From Streptococcus sp. oral taxon 431 (lineage in GTDB: Bacteria > Bacillota > Bacilli > Lactobacillales > Streptococcaceae), in assembly GCF_023115445.1 (NCBI RefSeq), contig NZ_JALDUI010000012.1, positions 1 to 64,000 on the forward strand: a stretch of DNA of 64,000 nt, read 5' to 3'. The first letter of the stretch is position 1. Each line of letters starts with the position of its first letter. The notes beneath the pieces were generated by a model that was not told where the DNA came from, did no database searches, and was given only the letters and a program-made list of their open reading frames with translations. Below, piece after piece: positions 26,861 to 38,739 of this stretch. The translations under genes were made by a program, and so were the position numbers.

Positions 26861-28071
26861 TCTTTTTTTCCTATTATCTCTTTTATAAATCTATATACTC
26901 TTCTAGAATTTCTGTCATCGTATATTCTAAAAAACTTTTCAATTTTTTCTTTGTATCTATCTTCCAGGATCCACTTATTATTAAATTGTTTTTGAATATC
27001 TGATATTAATTCATCTAGGGTATCTATTGATTTTCCGAAGCCATCTTTATAATCATAGTATCCTTCTTCGTACTGACCCTCCCTAAATTTTTTATAATCA
27101 AATTGATAAAACAAAACTGGCTTTCTCATATAAGCAAAATCCATAAATACACTTGAGTAATCTGTAATTAAAAAAGCTGACTCTTTTAATAATTCTTGTA
27201 TATCATATTTTTTCCAATCTGCCAATATTATATTATCCGAAGAAGTTTGAAATTCTTGTAAATTATTTTGCATATTTCTATGCGGATAAAAAATTAACGT
27301 TAAGTCATTTTCTTCTAAAAAAGTTTTTAGGTCCTTACTTAATAAAAACTCATTCCATTTTTTAAAATATTCACTTTCTGTAAAAATACTGCCTTCATTA
27401 AAGCTAGTTCTAGCTTTAGTATTTAGGTTTAACCATTCTCTCCATGTAGGCATTACAAGAATTTGATTATTTTTTACAATGTTATTATGGAGGTTGTCAA
27501 ATCTAGGAAAACCTAAATATTTTACATACCCACTAGGATAACCAAACTTTTCCTCTATTTCCTTGTACTCTTGTTCTGCTCCACATATAAAGCCACGCAT
27601 CTTTGTATTTTCATAATATAGCCATTTAGCATCTGAAACTGTTATTCCATGTTGTAAAAATACTTTATTGGTTTTTAATCCTAAATATACTTCCATAAGA
27701 TTAAAAACAGCTGCATTAGGGTTTCCCGCTTTTTGTGTACTTACATTTACTCCTGCACTTAAATAATAAATCCAGTGTCTCAAAGACCAATACTGTATAC
27801 ATTCTCCTAACTCTTTGACTTTTTGAGCATCAGGAGATTTCAAATCAATAACATATATTACATTTTCCTCTGGGTGATTTTCTCTAATATATTTAAACAA
27901 CCAATAGCCATTATCTCTAGCTTCTTTTTCACTTTCACATATTAGTATTAGATTCTTATTCTTGCGTCTAAAGAAAAGAGAAATAACATAGGCTATAGGA
28001 AAAATAAATATAAGCGAAATAATATCTCTTATAGAAATTAATCTTAATTTTTCAAAAAAATTTCTACTCAT
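26857..28071 (-). CDS. CDP-glycerol:glycerophosphotransferase (TagF/TagB-like) family protein
   Basis: A 404-residue protein with an N-terminal hydrophobic helix near residues 16-36 and the Glyphos_transf motifs: FLQHGI near 138, YLGFPRFDNL near 182, MPTWREW near 205, PHRN near 260 and TDYSSVFMDFAYMRKP near 304. Members transfer glycerol-phosphate (or other polyol-phosphates) from CDP-activated donors in teichoic acid and capsule synthesis. It implies a phosphoglycerol substituent or link in the polymer. The gene overlaps licD by 4 bp. A donor-synthesis gene such as tagD/gct is not present in the window. Confidence 0.85.
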   Translation of the reverse strand: MSRNFFEKLRLISIRDIISLIFIFPIAYVISLFFRRKNKNLILICESEKEARDNGYWLFKYIRENHPEENVIYVIDLKSPDAQKVKELGECIQYWSLRHWIYYLSAGVNVSTQKAGNPNAAVFNLMEVYLGLKTNKVFLQHGITVSDAKWLYYENTKMRGFICGAEQEYKEIEEKFGYPSGYVKYLGFPRFDNLHNNIVKNNQILVMPTWREWLNLNTKARTSFNEGSIFTESEYFKKWNEFLLSKDLKTFLEENDLTLIFYPHRNMQNNLQEFQTSSDNIILADWKKYDIQELLKESAFLITDYSSVFMDFAYMRKPVLFYQFDYKKFREGQYEEGYYDYKDGFGKSIDTLDELISDIQKQFNNKWILEDRYKEKIEKFFRIYDDRNSRRVYRFIKEIIGKKE

Positions 28072-28535
28072 CTTAGTACCTCCTCATATACGTGCTTATA
28101 GTTTAATGAAAATTTCCAACTTATTCTCTTTTTTATTAGAGCAAAAATCTGATGTTTGGAAAAATAATCCAAGGGAAGAACATCCAGAGCCAAGCCATGT
28201 GGGAGGTCCAAATCTTGTTGGTAAGGCTTGATGCAAGTTGTTGCCTTATCTCGAATAGTGATAAAGAGGTTGCGGTCAACAAAGTCTCTATCACTTTTTG
28301 ATAGGAAGTAACGCTCATCCGCATAACAAGGCCATAGCTCTGCTAATTTTTCATAATCCTTGCGGGGCATAAAGAAGTCTAAATCATCATCCCAAGGGAT
28401 AAAACCTTTATTTCGTAGAGCGCCAATAGCTCCTCCACCACACAAATAACAGAGCAATCCGTGTTCTTTACAAAAGGCGACAAAATATTCAGCCATCTCT
28501 AGGCTACGAGCTTGAATTGCCTTTAAATCACTCAT
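28068..28535 (-). CDS. LicD-family phosphotransferase, C-terminally truncated
   Basis: LicD proteins attach phosphocholine or related groups to teichoic acid sugars. The first 125 residues are a normal LicD domain: LLCYLCGGGAIGALRNKG, then PWDDDLDFFMPR with the metal-binding acidic cluster, and HGLALDVLPLDYF. Full-length relatives are around 260-270 residues; this one stops at about 155 with an unrelated basic tail (KKRISWKFSLNYKH), where the AT-rich cluster begins. The C-terminal half is missing, so activity is doubtful. The start MSDLKAIQARS at 28535 follows GAGGAAG; an upstream in-frame start at 28622 would include the promoter. Confidence 0.75.
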   Translation of the reverse strand: MSDLKAIQARSLEMAEYFVAFCKEHGLLCYLCGGGAIGALRNKGFIPWDDDLDFFMPRKDYEKLAELWPCYADERYFLSKSDRDFVDRNLFITIRDKATTCIKPYQQDLDLPHGLALDVLPLDYFSKHQIFALIKKRISWKFSLNYKHVYEEVLR

Positions 28536-28571
28536 CTCATTCTCTTCCTCTTCTATAGAATACATCATTCT

Positions 28572-28580
28572 ATTATACCA
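28572..28580 (-). promoter_or_regulatory. Promoter of the licD-to-Wzz-like cluster (extended -10)
   Basis: The minus strand reads TATGGTATAAT with the TG extension, about 35 bases upstream of the preferred licD start at 28535. Genes from 28535 to 21229 are tightly spaced and would all be served by it. Confidence 0.55.
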
Positions 28581-28613
28581 TAAAAATAGTTTATAAATCC
28601 ATCTGACCATGTG

Positions 28614-28662
28614 AAAAATCAAAGCCCAAGATAACTATTTCCATAGGTATCTCAAGCTCTGA
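28614..28662 (-). terminator. Terminator of the aromatic/LCP operon
   Basis: On the minus strand a long imperfect hairpin (AGAGCTTGAGATACCTAT paired with ATAGTTATCTTGGGCTTT) ends in TTTTT. It lies just downstream of the LCP stop at 28676 and separates this operon from licD. Confidence 0.75.
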
Positions 28663-28675
28663 TTCATCTTATATT

Positions 28676-29986
28676 TTATCTAAATCCCATTTGGGCCAAT
28701 TTATTTTGGTAAGCTTTTTGATCCACTCGAAGGGATTGACCACCGTATACGTCAAAGTCGTCTACCCAGTCTCCAAGTTCTGGAACTGTCAATCTTTCAA
28801 TACCATTCTGACCTCCTTCAAGAACTGATAAGCCATTGGTCAATAAGAAAGTATATGGAAGATTTGTAGAGGTCATGGCAAATACTTTTCCTAGTGCTTC
28901 TGAGCCTGTGAAAAGTTTTGTCGGATCTTTAATTTGCTGTAAAACAGCAGTCATGACTTGTTGCTGTCTACGAGTACGACCATAATCCCCTTCATCATCA
29001 TCACGGAAACGTGCATAGTTAAGAAGAGTCGAACCATTCATCTGTTGTTTTCCTACTTTAATGGTTTGAGTCGGTGACTCAGTTTCCGTTGCGTGCAAGT
29101 CATCTCCTACAGTCGCTTCTGTAACTGGGACCCCGTTTAGAGTTGAAAACTGAGCATCAATGGTCACACCATCAGGGAAGAGCGTATCAATGGCAGTCGC
29201 AAAGGCTTGGAAATCGACAAGGGCATAATATTTAATGTCTAGATCAAAATTATCCTTGAGGACCTTGCGGACCATTTCAGCTCCTTGTTTACCTTCTTGT
29301 TCCCCTAATTCGTAGGCCAAGTTTAATTTATGGTCGGTCTGTTTTTGACCGTTAATAACTTGGCTATATCCATCGATATAAACTAGGTTGTCCCTCATAA
29401 AACTAACCAGCTTAAGCTTCTTATCTTTACCACTAACATTCAGAACCATGACAGAATCCGTCCGTGTTTCTGAACTATTCTGTCCGATACGGCCATCTGT
29501 TCCCAAAATAAGAATATTAACACCATCTCGGGTATCCTGTCCATTAAAAACCTCAACCTGAGCAGCTTTGGCATCTTTGGACCCATTTGAGCTATTAGGA
29601 TTTGCCGATTGGAATCCCTTTAAGAACATGACGATCATTCCAACTGCTACACAAAGCAATAACATCCCTAACCAAGCAAATAAGCGTTTAAAACGAAAAC
29701 CTCTTTTTTTCTTTGGCTTCTTAGCCTTCGTTTCCAGTTGAGCTCCACTACTACGGCGGCTAGAGCGACTACGATTAGCATAGGTTGGCAGGTCGATACC
29801 AGAGTCTGAAAGAAGTTGTTCTTTGGTTTCTGGATTGAAAACTTCCGCTGAATCTTTTTGACCTTCTAACTTAGCATGTAAAAAGTCAAATTCTCTCTTT
29901 TCTTTCTCATTCAAATAATGAATATTTTTCAAAAGATAGTCATATCTCAGTTTTTCATGGTGTGTCAAAGGATTCTCTCTAGTCAT
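28676..29986 (-). CDS. LytR-CpsA-Psr (LCP) family cell-wall polymer ligase, Psr-type
   Basis: A 436-residue protein with a cytoplasmic N-terminal region of about 100 residues, a basic patch (KKPKKKRGFRFKR), one membrane segment near 108-126, and an extracellular LCP domain: NILILGTDGR near 165, SETRTDSVMVLNV, MRDNLVYI and RFRDDDEGDYGRTRRQQQV near 335. LCP enzymes transfer lipid-linked glycopolymers to peptidoglycan. Placed between pheA and the polymer cluster, it is a good candidate for attaching that polymer. The ATG overlaps the pheA stop by 4 bp. Confidence 0.93.
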   Translation of the reverse strand: MTRENPLTHHEKLRYDYLLKNIHYLNEKEKREFDFLHAKLEGQKDSAEVFNPETKEQLLSDSGIDLPTYANRSRSSRRSSGAQLETKAKKPKKKRGFRFKRLFAWLGMLLLCVAVGMIVMFLKGFQSANPNSSNGSKDAKAAQVEVFNGQDTRDGVNILILGTDGRIGQNSSETRTDSVMVLNVSGKDKKLKLVSFMRDNLVYIDGYSQVINGQKQTDHKLNLAYELGEQEGKQGAEMVRKVLKDNFDLDIKYYALVDFQAFATAIDTLFPDGVTIDAQFSTLNGVPVTEATVGDDLHATETESPTQTIKVGKQQMNGSTLLNYARFRDDDEGDYGRTRRQQQVMTAVLQQIKDPTKLFTGSEALGKVFAMTSTNLPYTFLLTNGLSVLEGGQNGIERLTVPELGDWVDDFDVYGGQSLRVDQKAYQNKLAQMGFR

Positions 29987-30827
29987 TCCTTCTCCTTTCC
30001 TTTATCCTGTATGGTATAGATAGGATAAGCACCTAGTACTTTATAGTGGATCCCAATCGTTTTTAGTTCTTTTTGAGCAAAATGGACCAGTTCTTTATCA
30101 GCATAGTCCACATCAATGATAAAAAAGTATTCTCCCAAGGCTGTTTTTAGAGGACGACTCTCAATTTTAGTCAAGTTGATTCCTCGCCAAGCAAAGGTAG
30201 AAAGTGCCTTATATAATGCACCTGGAAGATTATCTGGCAAAGTCAAAGCTAGACTCATCTTTTCAGAACCTGGACTCAAGGGAATTTGTGGTAAGTTAGG
30301 TCCCAAAACCCAAAAACGAGTAAAATTGGCTTCCATTTCTTGAATATCTTGAGTGATGAGTTCTAAACCATATTCCTCTGCAGAACTTCTTGGAGCAATC
30401 GCCGCAAATGGTTGATCAGAATGCTCAGAAACATAGCGCGCAGCGTAGGCTGTACTGGCAGTGACTTCTAGTTGCGCATCTGGATAATGCTCGTCAATAA
30501 ATTTCTTCCCCTGTGCCAAGGCCTGTGGGTGAGAAAAGATTTTCTCAATTTTAGATTGCCCTGGCACTGCCATCAGCTGTTGATGGATTGGCTGAACAAT
30601 CTCTGCCACAGCTTGAATGCGAGCCTGATGGAAAAGATAGTCCAAGGTTTCATGAACACTACCTTCAATGGAATTTTCAACTGGAACTACTGAATAGTCT
30701 ACCATTCCCTGTTCATAGGCCTTTATAACGTCCGTAATATTTGAAAAAGGCTCTAGTTCCTCATGTGGAAAAGCCGTCTGCACAACATGGTGCGAAAAAG
30801 ATCCTTTGGGACCTAGATAGGCAATTT

Positions 30828-30831
<4 letters not shown>
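29983..30831 (-). CDS. pheA: Prephenate dehydratase
   Basis: A 282-residue enzyme converting prephenate to phenylpyruvate for phenylalanine synthesis. The N-terminal catalytic domain (AYLGPKGSFSHHVVQTAF, then VPVENSIEGSVHETLDYL) and the TRFWVLG stretch near 165 are typical. A C-terminal ACT domain (about 190-275, with ESRPLKTALGEYFFIID) should give phenylalanine feedback. It is a monofunctional PheA without chorismate mutase. It overlaps aroK and the LCP gene by 4 bp each. Confidence 0.96.
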
Positions 30832-32688
<1,857 letters not shown>

Positions 32689-32749
32689 TTACCTTTTTGA
32701 TTTATTTCAACCTGAAGCTTTTTAATAGCAATTCTTTTTCATTTTCAAT

Positions 32750-33908
32750 TTACCAGCTATCTGAAGAGCCACCACCATCAAATCCACCGCCATCCCAATC
32801 ATTTGAAGACCAAGATGAACTAGAACTACTAGTATCATATCTAGATGTAGAAGAATCTAATCTACCATAAGAACTTGACTGTACTCTTTGTGAAGCATAG
32901 TAGCTTTTTTTGAGCTCGGAAGTCCAAGAAGCATTCTTCACAAAATCTTTATCGTTTGGATAGAGTTTTCCCTTCCCATTATAAGAGTATTGAGAGCGGT
33001 TCAGCCTATCTAGTTCTTTCTTTTAACTTCTGCGTAGTATTCTTCTATCAGTAATGTAGTCCAAGTATCATTAGGTAAAAAACCTTTTGAGTCTGGATAG
33101 AGTTTGTTATCTCCTGTGTAGTTATACTGAGACCTAATTAAACGCTTATTTTTTTATAGTAAGATTTACGTTCTTCAGTCCACGTATCGTTAGGTACAAA
33201 GTCAGGAAAATCTGGATATAGCTTCCCCTTTCCCTCATACTCATACTTAGAAAAGCGACATCTTTTTAAGTACCTGAACCACGTTACTAAACTCAGTAAA
33301 AGAAAGAACATTAGATAGAACAATATCGGAAACGGAATGTAATCGAAATACTTACTAAGGCCTTCATTATTTTTTAATGATTTTTCATAGATTTTTGGAA
33401 GCTGAGTATTCTTATTCTCTTTCTTGTTTATGATTTCAGCTTTCCCAGATTCGGCTTTAGAGATACCTACTAGAATTCTGTTAAGAGCATCAGTATATTT
33501 CCCTTCTTTCATGTAAGGCTTCGAATCATTTAGTAAAGAACTGGCCTTCGAGTCAGTAAGCCAAATTGCTGCTTCATTGGATGTTTCAATACGAAACTTC
33601 CTATCCTTTATAGCAATAGCGATTAAAATTCCACTGTTGGAATCTTGTTTCCCAATTTTCCATTTGCGTGCAACCTCATTGGCTACCTCTTCGATACTGG
33701 AACCGTCCAGGGTATCTATAATGTAAATACCTACTTGGGTTTCACTTCCAGCATTCATACTCTCTAACGTTTCTGCAACACTAGTGGTTAAATAACCATT
33801 AGGATCGTATATCCCATTTAAAGGCCGATCTGGAACAGCTATATTAGCCGCCACTAGCGGCATAAAAAAGAATAAAGGGATAATTAAGAGTAAAATTAAC
33901 TTTTTCAT
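32750..33908 (-). pseudogene. TPM-domain membrane protein gene with C-terminal repeats, broken by two frameshifts
   Basis: The first frame (33138-33908) encodes a signal peptide (residues 1-21), a TPM domain (QVGIYIIDTLDGSSIEEVAN, then GILIAIAIKDRKFRIET) and a membrane segment near 197-213. It then enters a repeat of about 38 residues: KYEYEGKGKLYP...VPNDTWTEE. A second copy lies in another frame (YNYTGDNKLYPDSKGFLPND), and a third in the frame ending at 32750 (YSYNGKGKLYPNDKDFVKN), followed by a Ser/Gly-rich tail ending GGGFDGGGSSDSW. The shifts fall at an A7 run near 33145 and at an A-rich stretch near 33025. TPM proteins are membrane-anchored phosphatase-like or chaperone-like proteins. 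The gene could be dead or switched by slippage. Confidence 0.75.
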
Positions 33909-33926
33909 AGGAGATCCCCCACAAGA

Positions 33927-34021
33927 CTAATCAGTTAAATTGATTTTAGGGATAAACTTTGCATCTTTCTCTGCTCCAATTAACTCAGCTCTATAGTTAG
34001 AAACTTTCAAATTTGTTTTGC
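33927..34021 (-). pseudogene. 3' remnant of an unidentified gene upstream of the TPM gene
   Basis: A minus-strand frame reads KVSNYRAELIGAEKDAKFIP followed by KINLTD and a TAG at 33927-33929, with no start; it is closed upstream by stops. It looks like the last 30 residues of a protein. TPM genes are often preceded by lemA-like genes, but the fragment is too short to identify. Confidence 0.35.
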
Positions 34022-34159
34022 ATTTTGTTTATTAGTAAAGACAATCATTTCCACAGTCATTATTAAACAGACCAGGCTAATAATTCTAGCTTATACAGTA
34101 GTTACCGATAATAAAAATACGATTGAGAAATGCCGATAAATCATAAACAAAATATTTTT

Positions 34160-34498
34160 TTATTTTAGCAATTCTGAAATTGGTTCAAAGACAATTTTTT
34201 CAATATCAGAAAGGTAGATAGAAAGTTGTTGCTGTTTGGCAAAGAATTCTGACAAGAGAGAGTTACCTTGAATCTGCTTGCCAAAACTTTCCATTTTTTC
34301 TTGGAAAGAAGCATCTGGAATTTGACCAGTTTGTGCCATGATTTGGATTTCATGTTGAAAAGCAATATAATCTGCAAAAATTTTGCTTGCTTCTGCATCC
34401 GCTTGGATGGCATCCTTGGCTTCTTTAACCGCCTTGTATTCTGGCAATTCGCGTAGTCCACGACTTAGTGCATTTGCACTATCATAAATATTTGACAT
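34160..34498 (-). CDS. YlbF/YmcA family protein
   Basis: A 112-residue helical protein of the Com_YlbF family: [20 protein letters not shown] at the N-terminus and [20 protein letters not shown] in the middle. In Bacillus such proteins (YlbF, YmcA, YaaT) form a complex that affects RNase Y action and competence; a similar role in mRNA processing is conceivable here. It is 11 bp downstream of tyrA in the aromatic operon. Confidence 0.85.
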   Translation of the reverse strand: MSNIYDSANALSRGLRELPEYKAVKEAKDAIQADAEASKIFADYIAFQHEIQIMAQTGQIPDASFQEKMESFGKQIQGNSLLSEFFAKQQQLSIYLSDIEKIVFEPISELLK

Positions 34499-34509
34499 AA
34501 TTGTCCTCC

Positions 34510-35613
34510 TTATTTGACAACGACTGTATAGTCGGTGTTTTCTGTTATGAGGTGCTCGGCTCGTTCCAAGTCTTGAGCATTTTTAAATGAAATTTGTAGA
34601 ATCCCGTGAATATCTTCACGGTTTTCCTCATTGATATGGATATTGACCAAAGAAGTTCCACGTAGCAATTCCAAGATGCGTAAAATCACATCTTCCTCAT
34701 CGGGAACATCTACATAAAGGTCAAATGAGCTATCTACTCCTCCGCGTTTATGGATTTCCATAGCCTGACGTTGCTCACGCGCTTGATTGAAAAAATTCCA
34801 TATTTGGTTTTCATCACCCTTACTGATAGCTTGTCCAATCTCGTTCAAACGGCCCCTGAAGTCCTCGATGCGTTCAACAATGGTCTCCCGATTGGATAAG
34901 AGGATAGAAGTCCACATACCTGGCTCGCTTTCAGCAATCCGAGTCATATCACGGAAACCACCTGCCGCAAAGCGTCGAGCCATTTCATGCTCCGCAGCAT
35001 AACTTGCAGTTTGTTCCATCAGGCCTGATGCTAAGATATGCGGAAAATGACTAATCTGAGAAGTCACTCGATCATGCTCTTCAGCATCGATTTCAATGAA
35101 ACGAGCATGAAGACCTGACAGCAAGTCTCTCATTTCTTCAAGCGTATCTGGAGTTGTCAGACTCGAAGGCGTAAAGATATAGTAGGCATTTTCAAAGAGA
35201 TTAACATCGGCAGAAGCCGCTCCTGTCTTGTGACTTCCTGCCATGGGATGGGCCCCGACAAAGCGAACAGACTTATCAGCAAAACACTTCTCAGCTGTAG
35301 CCACGATAGCTGACTTGGTCGAGCCAGCATCGGAAATAATGACACCTTCCTTTAAATCCAAGTTTGCCAACTTCTCGATAAAATCAAGTGTTTGCTGGAT
35401 AGGAAGTGACAAAATAATAATATCCGCTAGTGGAGCAAAACTGGCAAAATCATCCGTCGCACGGTCAATCATTCCTCTCTCCAAGGCAATATCTCTAGAC
35501 GTTTGACTACGATTGTATCCTAAAATTTCATAATCAGGATGATCCCGCTTGATTCCGAGTGCCATGGAAGCACCAATCAAACCCAATCCTGCGATATAGA
35601 TGGTTTTAGCCAT
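34510..35613 (-). CDS. tyrA: Prephenate dehydrogenase
   Basis: A 367-residue NAD-dependent enzyme converting prephenate to 4-hydroxyphenylpyruvate for tyrosine. The Rossmann motif GLGLIGAS is at residues 9-16. [12 protein letters not shown] near 118 is the substrate-binding signature. A C-terminal ACT domain (about 295-367, [18 protein letters not shown]) suggests tyrosine feedback. It lies 9 bp after aroC. Confidence 0.95.
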   Translation of the reverse strand: MAKTIYIAGLGLIGASMALGIKRDHPDYEILGYNRSQTSRDIALERGMIDRATDDFASFAPLADIIILSLPIQQTLDFIEKLANLDLKEGVIISDAGSTKSAIVATAEKCFADKSVRFVGAHPMAGSHKTGAASADVNLFENAYYIFTPSSLTTPDTLEEMRDLLSGLHARFIEIDAEEHDRVTSQISHFPHILASGLMEQTASYAAEHEMARRFAAGGFRDMTRIAESEPGMWTSILLSNRETIVERIEDFRGRLNEIGQAISKGDENQIWNFFNQAREQRQAMEIHKRGGVDSSFDLYVDVPDEEDVILRILELLRGTSLVNIHINEENREDIHGILQISFKNAQDLERAEHLITENTDYTVVVK

Positions 35614-35622
35614 AAGAACTCC

Positions 35623-36789
35623 TTAATAATTCTTTGTATACTCCCGATGTTTAGCAACAGCTTCTTTTAATTCCTCCAGATTATCAGAAGAGAATTTCTC
35701 TAGAATTTCTTGGGCTAAAACTGTTGCTACAACTGCTTCCATAACAACACCTGCTGCTGGAAGAGCGGTTGGATCACTTCTCTCCACCGTTGCCTTATAA
35801 GGCTCATGGGTTTCAATATCGACACTCATTAATGGCTTATAGAGAGTCGGAATTGGTTTCATGACCCCACGAACAATAATCGGTTGGCCATTGGTCATGC
35901 CACCTTCAAAACCTCCAAGGTTATTCGTTCGACGAGTATAGCCTTCTTCTTTAGACCAGAGAATTTCATCCATGACTTGACTACCCTTGAGATAACCTGC
36001 TTTAAAGCCTAGTCCAAACTCCACACCCTTAAAGGCGTTGATTGAAATAACTGCTTGAGCTAGTCTCGCATCTAGTTTGCGATCCCATTGAACATAAGAA
36101 CCCAGACCAACAGGAACACCACCCACAACTGTTTCGACAACACCACCAATAGTATCTCCATCACGTTTAATCTGATCAATATAATCCTTGATCTCCTGCT
36201 CACGTTCTTGGTTAACGATAGAAACTTCTGATTGAGCAGCCAGTTTTTTAATCTCTAAAACTGTTAAGTTTTCTGGAACATCGATTTCCTTGCCACCAAA
36301 GACAATAACATGGTTGGCAATTTCAATATCAAGCTCAGCCAATAGACGTTTAGCCACAGTCCCAACTGCCACCCGCATAGTCGTTTCACGGGCAGATGAA
36401 CGTTCCAGGGAATTTCGCAAATCATCAAAGCGGTATTTGATCCCCCCTACCAAGTCGGCATGACCTGGGCGAGGATGAGTGATTTTTCGTTTACTTTTAA
36501 GGCTATCTTCAATGTCCTCGGCAGACATGATATCAAGCCACTTTTGATGGTCTTTATTAATGACATCCATGGTAATGGGAGCCCCTGTCGTCTTCCCATG
36601 GCGAACGCCAGAAGTAAAGACAACCTGATCACTCTCAATCTTCATGCGGCCACCACGGCCGTAGCCACCTTGGCGACGTTTGAGATCCTCATTGATATCC
36701 TCGGTAGTCAAAGGAAGGCCTGCTGGGATTCCTTCAATAATTGCTGTCAGACGAGGACCGTGTGATTCTCCTGCTGTTAAATATCTCAT
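35623..36789 (-). CDS. aroC: Chorismate synthase
   Basis: A 388-residue FMN-dependent enzyme that makes chorismate from EPSP. Signatures are [16 protein letters not shown] at residues 7-22, the HPRPGHAD stretch near 107, [14 protein letters not shown] near 131, and [16 protein letters not shown] near 290. Full length and intact. It is 9 bp downstream of aroB. Confidence 0.97.
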   Translation of the reverse strand: MRYLTAGESHGPRLTAIIEGIPAGLPLTTEDINEDLKRRQGGYGRGGRMKIESDQVVFTSGVRHGKTTGAPITMDVINKDHQKWLDIMSAEDIEDSLKSKRKITHPRPGHADLVGGIKYRFDDLRNSLERSSARETTMRVAVGTVAKRLLAELDIEIANHVIVFGGKEIDVPENLTVLEIKKLAAQSEVSIVNQEREQEIKDYIDQIKRDGDTIGGVVETVVGGVPVGLGSYVQWDRKLDARLAQAVISINAFKGVEFGLGFKAGYLKGSQVMDEILWSKEEGYTRRTNNLGGFEGGMTNGQPIIVRGVMKPIPTLYKPLMSVDIETHEPYKATVERSDPTALPAAGVVMEAVVATVLAQEILEKFSSDNLEELKEAVAKHREYTKNY

Positions 36790-36798
36790 ACATTCTCC

Positions 36799-37866
36799 TT
36801 ATTTTACCAAGTAATCTTTCATTTCTTCGAGTGAGACGGGGTGAATAGTAGCTGAACCAAGCTCTGGTACCAGAACTAATTTCATGGTGTTACCACGCGC
36901 TTTTTTATCATGAGTCAAAGCCTGATAAAGCTTATCAACATCCCAGTTTTCATAATCCACAGGAAGCCCAAATTTCTGACACATTTCTCGGATAGACTGA
37001 GTGATTCCAGCTGGCATGAGGCCTTTTTGTTCGGCTACTTTAGAGACCTGAACCATTCCCATCGCTACTGCCTCGCCATGCATGACACGTCCATAGCCAG
37101 CAGTTGCTTCAATAGCATGGCCGATTGTATGACCAAAGTTGAGATATAGACGAATGCCATTGTCCAATTCATCCTCAACTACCATCTTGCGTTTCACCTG
37201 GCAAGAATGCTCAATCAAACTTTCTGAATGCTCCAAAATACTCTCTACAGAACCATCCATTTCAGATAACAAGTCCCAGAGTTCTGGATCTTCAATTAAG
37301 CCATACTTGATGACTTCACCCATTCCTTCCATCAACTCTCTCTTACCTAAGGTTTCAAGAACGGTTGGGTCAATCAAAACGCCATCTGGCTGGGCAAAAG
37401 TTCCCACCATATTCTTGGCAAAAGGAGTATTCACTCCTGTCTTACCACCGATTGAAGAGTCGACTTGAGCAGTCAAACTGGTCGGAATTTGAACAAAGTG
37501 AATACCTCGCATATAGGTTGAGGCTACAAAGCCAGCCAAATCACCAACGACACCACCACCTAAAGCTACGATGCCGTCACTGCGAGTTAAACCTTGCTTA
37601 ACTAAAAATTCATAGACTTTCTGAACTGTAGTCAGATTTTTTCGTTCTTCACCTTCTAAAAAATCAAAAACAGCTACTTGAAAACCAGCGTCTTCAAGGC
37701 TGAGCTTGACCTTCTCTGCATAGAGAGAAGCCACTCGATTATCTGTTACAACGACCACTTTTTGTGGTTGCCAAAGTTCTCGCAACCATTTTCCTGCTTT
37801 AGACAGGCATCCTTTTTCAATCTGAATATCATAGGGATGATATGGAAGGGCTATTCTGATTTTCAT
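36799..37866 (-). CDS. aroB: 3-dehydroquinate synthase
   Basis: A 355-residue NAD- and metal-dependent enzyme that cyclises [23 protein letters not shown] near 103 and [19 protein letters not shown] near 128 are characteristic. Metal-ligand residues occur in GHTIGHAIE near 247 and MHGEAVAMG near 263. It follows aroE by 18 bp. Confidence 0.97.
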   Translation of the reverse strand: MKIRIALPYHPYDIQIEKGCLSKAGKWLRELWQPQKVVVVTDNRVASLYAEKVKLSLEDAGFQVAVFDFLEGEERKNLTTVQKVYEFLVKQGLTRSDGIVALGGGVVGDLAGFVASTYMRGIHFVQIPTSLTAQVDSSIGGKTGVNTPFAKNMVGTFAQPDGVLIDPTVLETLGKRELMEGMGEVIKYGLIEDPELWDLLSEMDGSVESILEHSESLIEHSCQVKRKMVVEDELDNGIRLYLNFGHTIGHAIEATAGYGRVMHGEAVAMGMVQVSKVAEQKGLMPAGITQSIREMCQKFGLPVDYENWDVDKLYQALTHDKKARGNTMKLVLVPELGSATIHPVSLEEMKDYLVK

Positions 37867-37884
37867 AGCAGGTCTCCTTTTTCT

Positions 37885-38739
37885 TTATTGATACTTTTGT
37901 TTTAATAAATCCCAGATTTGATCGGCTGGCATTTCCTTACCTGTCCATAACTGAAAAGCTTCCGCAGCTTGGTAAAGCAACATGCCTAGGCCATTAACAG
38001 CGTGATTGCCCTGGTTTCTTGCCCACTTTAAAAATGGTGTCTCAAAGGGTTGATAAATCACATCAGCTACCAAAAGCTTTTCTGGTAAAACGATGCTTGT
38101 TGGTATTGGCTGAGAGGTTCCATCCATACCAACACTAGTCGCATTTACCAGTAAATCCGAATCAGTTATCCTTGCTTGCAGTTCAGAAACATCTTCTAAA
38201 GCAAATAAATCTACTCTAAATCCAGTCGCATTCTGTATTTTTTCTAAGTAAAGTCTTGTTTTTTCCATGGATGACAAACGAACAAAGACAGAAACTTGAC
38301 TGACTCCATCCAAGATTGCCTGTGCCAAAATTGCCTTGGCTGCACCGCCTGCACCTAACAAAACCATTTTTTCCCCTGATATTTTAAAAGAAGGCAAGCT
38401 CTTAAAGAATCCCTTGCCATCTGTGTTATATCCAATTAATGTTCCTTCTCGATTCACAACTGTATTAACTGCACCAATAAGACAAGCTTCCTCACTCAAC
38501 TGATCCAGATAAGGAATCACTTGCTCCTTGTAGGGCATAGAAAGATTGATTCCATACATCTGATAGCGACGAATATTAGCAACTGTTTCTGCCAAGTCAG
38601 TAGCTTCTACTTCCCAAGCTAGATAAATACCATTGGTATGAGTTGCCTCAAAAGCACTATTATGAATGAAAGGAGAAATGGAATGTTTGATAGGATTCGC
38701 GACTACAGCTGCCAGACGTGTGTAGCCATTAATCTTCAT
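37885..38739 (-). CDS. aroE: Shikimate dehydrogenase
   Basis: A 284-residue NADPH enzyme reducing 3-dehydroshikimate. The substrate site [10 protein letters not shown] is near residue 18, NLSMPYKE near 64, GAVNTVV near 88 and the nucleotide loop GAGGAAKAI near 128. It overlaps aroD by 11 bp. Confidence 0.96.
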   Translation of the reverse strand: MKINGYTRLAAVVANPIKHSISPFIHNSAFEATHTNGIYLAWEVEATDLAETVANIRRYQMYGINLSMPYKEQVIPYLDQLSEEACLIGAVNTVVNREGTLIGYNTDGKGFFKSLPSFKISGEKMVLLGAGGAAKAILAQAILDGVSQVSVFVRLSSMEKTRLYLEKIQNATGFRVDLFALEDVSELQARITDSDLLVNATSVGMDGTSQPIPTSIVLPEKLLVADVIYQPFETPFLKWARNQGNHAVNGLGMLLYQAAEAFQLWTGKEMPADQIWDLLKQKYQ

